Under the pieces are notes generated by a model. That model saw only the letters and a program-made list of their open reading frames with translations. It searched no databases and was not told the DNA's origin. Of a DNA stretch of 12,619 nucleotides, positions 6,505 through 12,573 are shown in pieces (position 1 is the stretch's first letter; each line of letters begins with the position of its first letter). Position numbers and translations under genes: made by a program. Origin of the DNA: Firmicutes bacterium UBA1393. GTDB taxonomy: Bacteria; Bacillota; DTU025. The DNA lies in assembly GCA_002305255.1 (NCBI GenBank), contig DBQN01000010.1, forward strand, positions 40,672-53,290. The letters run 5' to 3'.

Positions 6505-7437
6505 TTAGTCGCGCAGTTCCCTGCCGGTGATCTCAAGGAACACATCGTTCAAAGTCGGCTGCTCTGAAAACACTCGCTCGAACGGCAGGTCGCGCGACTT
6601 CAAGTAGTCCAGCAGCGTGAGCAGATTGTGCTGGCCGTTGTTGTACTGCACACTCAGGCGCTTGCCGTCATAGTCAGCTCTGGCCACGAACGGCAGCTCG
6701 CGTATGTTGGCCACATCCTGCTCCTCGAGGGCGTAGAGTTCCACAGTGATCTTCTCACCGCGGTTTATCATGGCCTTGAGCTCGTCTTTTGTGCCGGCGG
6801 CTATGGTCTTGCCCTTGTCGATGATCACGATGCGCGAGCAGAGCTGCTCAACCTCTTCCATGTAGTGCGAGGTGTACACCACTGTCGCTCCCTGCTCGTT
6901 CAGGGCCTTGATCCCTTCCAGAATCGAGTTTCTACTCTGAGGGTCGACGGCCACTGTAGGCTCATCCAACATGATCAGCTTGGGCTTGTGAGCAATGCCG
7001 CACGCGATGTTGAGACGGCGCAGCAGTCCGCCTGAGAGCTTGCGCGGGAAGAACCTGCGGAAGTCGTCGAGACCCACAAAGCTGATGGCCTCCCTCACCA
7101 GTCGGCGGCGGAGTGCCGGGTCGGTCACGTACATCCCACAGAAGTAGTCGATGTTCTCTTCCACCGTGAGCTCATTGAATACCGCGACCTCCTGCATGAC
7201 AACGCCGATGTTGCGCTTGCTCTCGTACGAGTCAGGAGCCATGGGTTGACCGAACACATCGATCGTGCCCTTATCATATTTGAGCAGCGAGAGGATGCAG
7301 TTGATGGCAGTGGTCTTGCCTGAGCCGTTAGGCCCGAGCAGCCCGAGGATCTCACCCTCTGCTACGTCCAGATTGAGGTGGTCGAGCGCCACGAGGTCTC
7401 CGTACCTCTTCACCAGGTTCCGCACTTTGATCAGCAT
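6505..7437 (-). CDS. ABC transporter ATP-binding protein (LnrL/DrrA-type)
   Basis: The 310-aa cytoplasmic ATPase powers the two ABC-2 permeases encoded downstream. All nucleotide-binding elements are present: Walker A GPNGSGKTT (35-43), Q-loop Q82, signature LSGGLLRR (134-141), Walker B LIMLDEP with E159, and switch H191 in TSHYMEE. The C-terminal 80 residues match the accessory domain found on DrrA-type drug-export ATPases. Length and gene order (ATPase, permease, permease, with a divergent NarL-type kinase/regulator pair) closely resemble Bacillus LnrL, which confers resistance to linearmycins. The real substrate here is unknown. The start is clear: AGGAGGAAGGAAC directly precedes the ATG. 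Confidence 0.93.
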   Translation of the reverse strand: MLIKVRNLVKRYGDLVALDHLNLDVAEGEILGLLGPNGSGKTTAINCILSLLKYDKGTIDVFGQPMAPDSYESKRNIGVVMQEVAVFNELTVEENIDYFCGMYVTDPALRRRLVREAISFVGLDDFRRFFPRKLSGGLLRRLNIACGIAHKPKLIMLDEPTVAVDPQSRNSILEGIKALNEQGATVVYTSHYMEEVEQLCSRIVIIDKGKTIAAGTKDELKAMINRGEKITVELYALEEQDVANIRELPFVARADYDGKRLSVQYNNGQHNLLTLLDYLKSRDLPFERVFSEQPTLNDVFLEITGRELRD

Positions 7438-7485
7438 GTTCCTTCCTCCTGTATCGCCGTTTCGTTCCCTCTAATCACTGTGCTC

Positions 7486-7514
7486 ATTCTACAGGTGCGT
7501 GATGGCGTGAGTAA
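7486..7514 (-). promoter_or_regulatory. Candidate activator-dependent promoter for the ABC operon
   Basis: On the minus strand TAGAAT (plus 7486-7491) is a good -10 element. The hexamer 17 bases upstream, TTACTC (plus 7509-7514), is a poor -35. A good -10 with a poor -35 is typical of promoters that need an activator, consistent with control by the divergent response regulator. The predicted start is near 7479, giving a leader of about 41 bases. No clear consensus promoter was found for the divergent kinase gene. Confidence 0.35.
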
Positions 7515-7532
7515 GTGAAAGAAGTCACAAAC
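7497..7532. promoter_or_regulatory. Candidate response-regulator binding site
   Basis: GTGA (7515-7518) and TCAC (7525-7528) form a dyad with a 6-base centre, extended by GT (7511-7512) and AC (7531-7532). Next to it GCGTGA occurs twice, 8 bases apart (7497-7502 and 7505-7510). The dyad centre at 7521.5 lies 42.5 bases upstream of the start predicted for the ABC operon, the classical position for an activator touching the -35 region. This is inference from spacing only. Confidence 0.3.
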
Positions 7533-7592
7533 GGGGATGACGAATGTAATCAGTACTGAGGACGATATGGTAGACTACTGGTAGAAGGAGAC

Positions 7593-8735
7593 GTGGCACA
7601 CTTGGCTATCATCGACAGACTGATCATCTGGAGCTTGTGCACCGTGATGGCGGTCACGGCTCAGGCGGACTGGGTGGCCGGCGGCGTCGGGGCCGCCATG
7701 CCCCGCAGCGTCAGCGCCGTCACGGCCATGCTGGCGGCCACAACGGTCGGCGGTCTCAACGGCTACGTGCGTACGAAGTCGTTCCGCGCGGTCACCACTG
7801 TTCTATTTGTGACGATCAGCGCAGTCAACGCGAGTTTCTGCACGTTCCTGCCGTTCGTGCTTTACGACGCCTTCACGCTCCAACCCGGCCTGCGGCACGC
7901 AGTCGGCGGCGCGGCGGTGGCTATCAGCTTCGCGCGCCTGCCGGTCGGCGATGCCTTGCTCATCCTAGGCCTGCTGGCGGCGGCGTGGGCCCTACACGCG
8001 AGGACACTGGAGACAGAACGAGTTCAGGCGCAATTGAGGCAGTTGCGTGACTATGATCGCGAGATCACGCTCGCGCTTACAGAGAAGAACAAAGCTCTTA
8101 TGGACAAGCAAGACTACGAGGTGCGCCTTGCCATGCTGAACGAGCGCAGCCGTATCGCGAGGGAGATCCACGATCACGTGGGTCACCTGCTGTCACGTTC
8201 GATCCTGCAGGTGGGTGCGCTCATGGTCACGGTGCCCACGGATGAGGCCAAGCAAGGCCTCTCGGTGATGCGTGACACCCTTACGCAGGCCATGAACAGC
8301 ATCAGAGCCAGCGTGCATGATCTGCACGACGAATCAGTCGACCTCAGGATGCAGTTGGAGACCATAGTCAGGGACTTCAGCTTCTGCCAGGTGCGCCTGG
8401 ACTACCGTGTCGAGACGCAGCCGCCCCGCGATATCACCTACTGTTTCATCGCGGTGGTCAGGGAGGGGCTCAGCAACGTCATGAGGCACTCCAACGCGAC
8501 CGAGGTGACGGTGTCAGTGATTGAACATCCGGCCCTCTACCAGCTGCTGGTGGAGGATAACGGCACGGCAGGCAGTGGAGTCGACATGACAGCGGAAGGC
8601 TTGGGCCTTCGCAGCATGGAGGACCGCGTTACCGCCCTAAACGGGCGTTTCCTCGTCGAACGGCGAGTAGGTTTCAGGCTGTTTGCCTCGGTTCCGAAGG
8701 GAGGACAGAATCATGAGAGTGCTTATCGTGGATGA
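7593..8735 (+). CDS. NarL-type membrane sensor histidine kinase (LnrJ/YfiJ-like)
   Basis: The 380-aa product is a sensor kinase of the HisKA_3 group. Hydrophobic segments at about 5-24, 36-57, 66-92 and 103-136 form a compact membrane sensor with little extracellular loop, so it probably senses the membrane or its partner exporter. A coiled-coil-like linker follows (about 137-185). The phosphoacceptor is H193 in REIHDHVGHLL. The ATPase domain has an N-box (REGLSNVMRHSN, 290-301), DNG (322-324) and GLGL (336-339). It should phosphorylate the regulator encoded next, whose gene overlaps it by 23 bases. The start is uncertain: GTG at 7593 is only 2 bases after AGAAGGAG, while TTG at 7602 (three codons later) has an 11-base spacing and may be the true start. 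Confidence 0.9.
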   Translation: MAHLAIIDRLIIWSLCTVMAVTAQADWVAGGVGAAMPRSVSAVTAMLAATTVGGLNGYVRTKSFRAVTTVLFVTISAVNASFCTFLPFVLYDAFTLQPGLRHAVGGAAVAISFARLPVGDALLILGLLAAAWALHARTLETERVQAQLRQLRDYDREITLALTEKNKALMDKQDYEVRLAMLNERSRIAREIHDHVGHLLSRSILQVGALMVTVPTDEAKQGLSVMRDTLTQAMNSIRASVHDLHDESVDLRMQLETIVRDFSFCQVRLDYRVETQPPRDITYCFIAVVREGLSNVMRHSNATEVTVSVIEHPALYQLLVEDNGTAGSGVDMTAEGLGLRSMEDRVTALNGRFLVERRVGFRLFASVPKGGQNHESAYRG

Positions 8736-9408
8736 TGACAGACTTGTGTGCCAGTCGCTGCGCACGATCCTGCAGGCCGGCGGCGACGTCGAGGTCGTAG
8801 GCGTCGGCCACGATGGACACGAGGCTGTGTCGCTCTACGCTCAGCTCAAGCCCGACGTGCTCTTGATGGACATCCGAATGGAGGGCATGACCGGCATCGA
8901 GGCACTGAAGCAGGTGCTGACCCGGTTCCCCGAAGCGCGAGTGCTCTTCCTCACTACCTTCCTCGACGACGAATACATCGTCCAGGCGCTGCGCCTTGGC
9001 GCCAAGGGCTACATACTGAAGCAGGACTTCGAGAGCATCATGCCGGCTCTCACCGCAGTACACTCAGGGCAGAGCGTGTTCGGCGACGCCATCATCACGA
9101 AGCTGCCATCGCTACTCAGGCGCAACGGGACGACCGCGGGCGGTGAGGGTGGTGCAGGTGGCGAAGGCGGCGCAGATGGCGAAGGCCGCACGCCGGCCGC
9201 GGTGGCCATGGAGCTGGCGGCGCGCGGCATCACCGACAAGGAGCGGAGCATCGTCGAACTTGTTGCGAAGGGCCTGAGCAACCGTGAGATCGCTGAGCAG
9301 CTGTACCTGGGCGAGGGCACAGTCCGAAACTACCTCAGCACCATCCTCGACAAGCTTGAGCTGCGCGATCGGACCCAGCTCGCGGTGTTCTATCTCAGCA
9401 GGCTGTAA
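8713..9408 (+). CDS. NarL/LuxR-family response regulator (LnrK/YfiK-like)
   Basis: The 231-aa product has a receiver domain (1-120) with D8/D9 acidic pocket, phosphoacceptor D53, T81/T82 and K103, and a C-terminal LuxR-type helix-turn-helix (about 172-231; LTxxE-like ITDKERSIVELVAKGLSN followed by REIAEQLYLGEGTVRNY). A Gly/Glu/Ala-rich linker (143-158) joins them and is longer and more repetitive than usual. The ATG at 8713 starts exactly on the receiver's first strand (MRVLIVDDD) and has GGGAGG about 8 bases upstream; an ATG 30 bases earlier is inside the kinase gene and adds residues with no homology. The regulator probably activates the divergent ABC exporter operon. Confidence 0.93.
   Translation: MRVLIVDDDRLVCQSLRTILQAGGDVEVVGVGHDGHEAVSLYAQLKPDVLLMDIRMEGMTGIEALKQVLTRFPEARVLFLTTFLDDEYIVQALRLGAKGYILKQDFESIMPALTAVHSGQSVFGDAIITKLPSLLRRNGTTAGGEGGAGGEGGADGEGRTPAAVAMELAARGITDKERSIVELVAKGLSNREIAEQLYLGEGTVRNYLSTILDKLELRDRTQLAVFYLSRL
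9139..9186 (+). repeat. Gly/Glu-rich interdomain linker repeat
   Basis: Sixteen codons of the response regulator encode a Gly, Glu, Ala, Asp linker built from imperfect GGEGGA-like units. The DNA is a purine- and G-rich near-repeat (GGTGAGGGTGGTGCA followed by GGCGAAGGCGGCGCA). It probably arose by slippage or small duplications and gives a flexible hinge between receiver and DNA-binding domain. Confidence 0.6.
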
Positions 9409-9410
9409 GA

Positions 9411-9452
9411 GGCGGCACGGAGGGATCCAAGGGCACGAGGATCCGCGCCGCC
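9411..9452 (+). terminator. Possible terminator hairpin after the two-component genes
   Basis: GGCGGC (9411-9416) can pair with GCCGCC (9447-9452), and two copies of GGATCC (9423-9428 and 9439-9444) can pair with each other inside, with internal bulges. It starts 2 bases after the regulator stop. The following DNA is C-rich, with no T-run, so intrinsic termination is doubtful. It separates the kinase/regulator unit from the strong promoter of the next operon. Confidence 0.35.
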
Positions 9453-9490
9453 CCGCCGCCCCTGTCAATCCTCCCCTCCCCCCGCCCCGG

Positions 9491-9519
9491 TTGACATCCC
9501 CAGTCCGCGTGTGTATAGT
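9491..9519 (+). promoter_or_regulatory. Strong sigma-A promoter of the GntR-ABC operon
   Basis: TTGACA (9491-9496), a 17-base spacer (9497-9513) and TATAGT (9514-9519) make the best promoter in the window. The predicted start is near 9526, about 35 bases before the ATG at 9561. The -10 element lies inside a set of inverted repeats, implying repression. Confidence 0.8.
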
Positions 9520-9540
9520 GTGTATAGACACTATATACAC
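9511..9540. promoter_or_regulatory. Operator for the YtrA-type repressor (predicted)
   Basis: Two overlapping perfect dyads are visible. GTGTATA (9520-9526) and TATACAC (9534-9540) are 7-bp arms with a 7-base centre. TATAGTGT (9514-9521) and ACACTATA (9528-9535) are 8-bp arms with a 6-base centre. A further GTGTATAG copy at 9511-9518 lies 9 bases before the second, giving three half-sites in all. The array covers the -10 element and start site, so a bound dimer would block transcription. The adjacent GntR gene is the obvious regulator, giving negative autoregulation relieved by a ligand. The regulator-site pairing is inferred. Confidence 0.7.
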
Positions 9541-9560
9541 CAACGGACGTGGTTGTAGCT

Positions 9561-9950
9561 ATGGAGTTCACAGTCTCCCCAAACAGCCCAACCCCGCTTT
9601 ATCAGCAGATCGTGGATCAGATACGCGCCCGGATCCTCACCGGTGAGCTGCGCGGCGGTGATCCGCTGCCCTCCATCAGGCAGCTGGCGTCAGATCTGCT
9701 GGCAAGCGTGATCACCACCAAGCGCGCCTATTCTGAGCTAGAGGCTGAGGGCCTGATCATAACGCGCGCCGGCCTCGGCACGTTCGTTGCCGACCTCGAC
9801 GCACGCACCATTGAGGCCGTCAAGTCAGGAGTGGTCGCGTCGCACCTTGGCGCGGCGGTCCGGGTAGGCCGCGAACTCGGTCTTGCTGATGAGCAGATCT
9901 CGCGCCTGTTCGCACAGGCGCTCGCAAGGAGTGAACCAGATGAACGATAA
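9561..9950 (+). CDS. GntR-family transcriptional repressor, YtrA subfamily
   Basis: The 129-aa product is a winged-helix DNA-binding protein. Residues about 10-75 hold the GntR domain: PLYQQIVDQIRARILTGEL, then LPSIRQLASDL and the recognition-helix region SVITTKRAYSELEAEGLI, ending in the wing GLGTFVADL. Only about 50 further residues follow, mostly helical. This is the short dimerisation tail of the YtrA subfamily, whose members usually repress ABC exporter operons. That fits the two ABC genes immediately downstream and the dyads over the promoter upstream. The ATG at 9561 is preferred over a GTG at 9549 because homology starts near the ATG. No good ribosome binding site is visible before either, so expression of the repressor may be deliberately low. 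Confidence 0.92.
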   Translation: MEFTVSPNSPTPLYQQIVDQIRARILTGELRGGDPLPSIRQLASDLLASVITTKRAYSELEAEGLIITRAGLGTFVADLDARTIEAVKSGVVASHLGAAVRVGRELGLADEQISRLFAQALARSEPDER

Positions 9951-10683
9951 CGCACTCGAGCTGCGCATGGTGAACAAGTCCTACCCCGGGTTCTCGTTGA
10001 GGGATGTGTCACTGGAGCTGCCGCGCGGCTACATTATGGGCCTCGTGGGGCCTAACGGTGCCGGCAAGACCACCACTATCAGGCTGATCATGAACCTGGC
10101 CAGGCCGGAGTCGGGCACGATCAGGGTTCTCGGAGCCGAGATGACCGGCAACGCTGTCGACTTGAAGCGCAGGATCGGCTATGTTCCTGAGAACCACGAG
10201 TTCTACTCCGGGGTGACGACGGAATGGACAGCCAGCTTCGTAAAGCGCCTCTACCCCACCTGGAACGACCGGAAGTTTCGGGAACTACTCGACAAGTACG
10301 GGGTCGACGCATCCAAGAAGACTGACGTTCTATCGAAGGGTACCCGCGCGAAGCTCGCCATGGCCATCGCCCTGGCGCACGAGCCTGAGCTGCTCATCCT
10401 AGACGAACCCACCAGCGGACTGGACCCGGTGGTCAGGCGCGAGCTGCTGACAGATCTGCTCGAGTTCGTAAAGGACGGCGACAGGTCAGTGCTGTTTTCC
10501 ACACACATCACCTCGGACCTGGAGCGCGTCGCCGACTACATCACGTTCCTGATAGACGGCAGAGTCGCGGCCAGCGGGGAACGCGAGTCGCTTCTTGAGG
10601 AGGCGAGACTGAGTAACCCCAGCGCATCCATTGAAGACATGCTCTGGACACTCACCAAGGGAGGACAACGCCGCCATGCTTAG
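9940..10683 (+). CDS. ABC transporter ATP-binding protein (YtrB/BcrA-type)
   Basis: The 247-aa ATPase is the energising subunit for the small permease that follows. Visible motifs are Walker A GPNGAGKTT (37-45), signature LSKGTRAK (131-138), Walker B LLILDEP with E156, D-loop SGLD, and switch H189 in STHI. The signature has Lys in place of the usual Gly (LSKG), a common variant in this subfamily and not a defect. The ATG at 9940 has AAGGAG 8 bases upstream and overlaps the GntR gene by 11 bases, so the two are translationally coupled. The role is inferred as export or removal of an envelope-active compound. Confidence 0.93.
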   Translation: MNDNALELRMVNKSYPGFSLRDVSLELPRGYIMGLVGPNGAGKTTTIRLIMNLARPESGTIRVLGAEMTGNAVDLKRRIGYVPENHEFYSGVTTEWTASFVKRLYPTWNDRKFRELLDKYGVDASKKTDVLSKGTRAKLAMAIALAHEPELLILDEPTSGLDPVVRRELLTDLLEFVKDGDRSVLFSTHITSDLERVADYITFLIDGRVAASGERESLLEEARLSNPSASIEDMLWTLTKGGQRRHA

Positions 10684-11332
10684 TCTGATCTGGAAGGACT
10701 TCTACATCAATCGGTCGCAGCTGTTGTGGCCTACGGGTCTGCTACTGGCCGTATCAGTGCTGGGAGTGACAACTGGTTCGTCGGGAGCACTCATGTATCT
10801 CAAACCGTTGCTTACGACCTATTCTGCGCTGATAGTGCCTTTCTTCGCCCTGAACTCCGTCACATTGGAGGAGAAGAACCGCACTCTCTCGTTTCTGCGA
10901 ACACTGCCTATGAGCCCTGATAACATCGTCGCCTCGAAGTTCCTGGCTCCCCTCCTCGCCGGGCTGGTCTGGGCAGGGGCGGCAGCACTAGTGCTAGCAG
11001 TGACCTCGCACGGTCTGGGGGAGAACACCCCCGGAAGCGTGTCCGCCCTGCTCATAACGTTGTGCGTAGCGCTCCCGGTGACAGCCATCGAACTCGTGGT
11101 GTTCTTCATGTTCGGTGCAGGCGCGTCGCGCGCATCGACCCTCGTCATCTGGGGCGTCGGCTATCTGGCCATCATGGCGGCCAGCTCATTCGGTGTGAAC
11201 GCGGAGCGAGCATACGAAGTGCTGCTCAACCCGGCTCCGAAGCTAATCGCCCTGGCAGCTGCAGGATCGTCGCTGGTGTATGGCCTCTGCATGCTGCTGG
11301 CACAGGCCATCTTCCGCCGTAAAGAGATCTGA
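10676..11332 (+). CDS. Small ABC-2 permease of the GntR operon
   Basis: The 218-aa membrane protein has about six hydrophobic segments (near 17-33, 45-65, 90-111, 121-147, 153-172, 188-212). The LEEKNRTLSFLRTLPMSPDNIVASKF block (written in parts: LEEKNRTLSF, then LRTLPMSPDNI, residues 64-90) is typical of ABC-2 permeases and couples to the ATPase. The ATG at 10676 is chosen because the conserved start MLSLIWKDF begins there, GGAGG lies about 11 bases upstream, and it overlaps the ATPase stop by 8 bases; a start 45 bases earlier lies within the ATPase gene. The protein is at the short end for ABC-2 permeases and probably works as a homodimer, since no second permease follows. Confidence 0.88.
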   Translation: MLSLIWKDFYINRSQLLWPTGLLLAVSVLGVTTGSSGALMYLKPLLTTYSALIVPFFALNSVTLEEKNRTLSFLRTLPMSPDNIVASKFLAPLLAGLVWAGAAALVLAVTSHGLGENTPGSVSALLITLCVALPVTAIELVVFFMFGAGASRASTLVIWGVGYLAIMAASSFGVNAERAYEVLLNPAPKLIALAAAGSSLVYGLCMLLAQAIFRRKEI

Positions 11333-11414
11333 TACTGAGCAAGCACGGTCAAGAACCGAGGCCCCACAGGAAGTATCCTCTGAGTGCAGCTGAGTGGAGA
11401 CGGGAGGCAACGCC

Positions 11415-12368
11415 GTGGAACACCCCGACACGATCAGAGCGGTACAGCGGATGCAGGACTACATGGAGACGCACATCGGCGAACCCATCACCCTTGCCGA
11501 TCTCGCCCGGGCAGCCGGCTATTCACAATGGCATTCGGCTCGGATCTTCAAGTCGCTGGTGGGCAAATCGCCGTTCGAGTACCTGCGCGCGCTCCGGCTG
11601 TCACGCGCAGCGGTGCAGCTGCGCTGCGCCGCCTGCAACGCCGATGCCGACGGAGGTCGTGCCCGTACCCCGAGGGTGATGGACGTGGCGCTCGACTTCG
11701 TGTTCGATTCACACGAGGGGTTCACAAGGGCGTTCTCACGGCAGTTCGGTCTCTCTCCCCGGGAGTTCCGCCGCCGCGCGGGCTCCGTGGAGCTGTTCAT
11801 GCCTCATCGTGTCCGCGACTACTACATCCAGCTGCAGAGAGGGGAGATACAGATGGCAGCGAACCCGGTACCAAAGGCGAAAACCGTGTTTGTGCAGGTT
11901 GTGGAGCGCCCCGCGAGGAAAGCCATCATCAAGAGAGGCATCAAAGCCACCCACTACTTCGAATATTGCGAGGAAGTCGGCTGCGACGTGTGGGAGGTTC
12001 TGTCAGGCATCGAGCAGGCGCTTCATGAGCCGGCAGGTATGTGGCTGCCACCGTCGATGATCAGGCCCGGAACGTCCAAGTACGTTCAGGGAGTCGAGGT
12101 GTCAGCCGACTACAACGGGCCCGTGCCCGACGGATTCGAAGTGATCGAGCTGCCCGCGTGCAAGATCATGGTCTTCCAGGGCGAACCTTTCAAGGATGAG
12201 GACTTCAGCGAGGCCATCGGCGACCTGTGGGAGACCATCAACAGATATGACCCGCAGGTGTACGGCTTCGAGTGGGCCGACGACGATGCTCCTAGGTTCC
12301 AGCTGGCCCCGTTGGGCTATAGGGGCTACATCGAGGGAAGACCGGTTCGGCAGTGCGCAAGGGCGTAA
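11415..12368 (+). CDS. AraC-family regulator with GyrI-like effector-binding domain
   Basis: The 317-aa product has an AraC-type double helix-turn-helix (about 5-122: LADLARAAGYSQWHSARIFK, then VALDFVFDSHEGFTRAFSR and the ending FGLSPREFRR) and a C-terminal GyrI-like small-molecule-binding domain (about 155-312; includes EPAGMWLPP, KYVQGVEV, APRFQLAPLGYRGYIE). Such proteins sense drugs or other hydrophobic ligands. An insert of about 13 residues (71-85, CAACNADADGGRART) sits between the two helix-turn-helix units, where family members normally have a short turn, and contains CxxC. The GTG at 11415 is preferred because GGGAGG lies 7 bases upstream; a GTG at 11394 has no such site. The 82-base gap before it shows no strong promoter, so it may be partly co-transcribed with the ABC operon. 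Confidence 0.88.
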   Translation: MEHPDTIRAVQRMQDYMETHIGEPITLADLARAAGYSQWHSARIFKSLVGKSPFEYLRALRLSRAAVQLRCAACNADADGGRARTPRVMDVALDFVFDSHEGFTRAFSRQFGLSPREFRRRAGSVELFMPHRVRDYYIQLQRGEIQMAANPVPKAKTVFVQVVERPARKAIIKRGIKATHYFEYCEEVGCDVWEVLSGIEQALHEPAGMWLPPSMIRPGTSKYVQGVEVSADYNGPVPDGFEVIELPACKIMVFQGEPFKDEDFSEAIGDLWETINRYDPQVYGFEWADDDAPRFQLAPLGYRGYIEGRPVRQCARA

Positions 12369-12410
12369 CCACGGCGGGCAGAGCATCAAGCAGCGCTACG
12401 AGCTCCTCAA

Positions 12411-12438
12411 GAAGACGGCGCACACAGGCGCCGTCTTC
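12411..12438 (+). terminator. Hairpin terminator after the AraC/GyrI gene
   Basis: A perfect 11-bp stem (12411-12421 with 12428-12438) closes a 6-base loop (ACACAG), 42 bases after the stop codon. The 3' flank is only moderately T-containing (GCTTATGTGT), so efficiency is uncertain. It separates the regulator gene from the tRNA gene. Confidence 0.6.
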
Positions 12439-12530
12439 GCTTATGTGTCGCCGCTCCGTGCACGGTGAGCGCGGGCGTCGTAGCTCTGGCTCGGGCAGGT
12501 CCTCGCGTAGCAGGCCTTTGTGCAGGTCTC

Positions 12531-12559
12531 TTTACGGTGCCATCCGATGATGCTATAAT
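12531..12559 (+). promoter_or_regulatory. Promoter of the tRNA-Arg gene
   Basis: TTTACG (12531-12536), a 17-base spacer and a consensus TATAAT (12554-12559) preceded by TG one base before (extended -10: TGC). The predicted start near 12566 is about 8 bases before the mature tRNA 5' end, the normal layout for a stable RNA gene. Confidence 0.75.
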
Positions 12560-12573
12560 ACAGGTTGCATCGC

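Noticed and set aside
9423..9444. Paired GGATCC sites as a mobile-element or cloning scar
   Set aside because: There are just two 6-bp palindromes 10 bases apart inside an intergenic hairpin, with no flanking repeats, transposase or vector-like sequence.
12353..12550. Small plus-strand ORF (65 aa) downstream of the AraC gene
   Set aside because: It overlaps the AraC stop region, runs through the terminator hairpin and the tRNA promoter, and encodes a Ser/Arg-rich low-complexity sequence.
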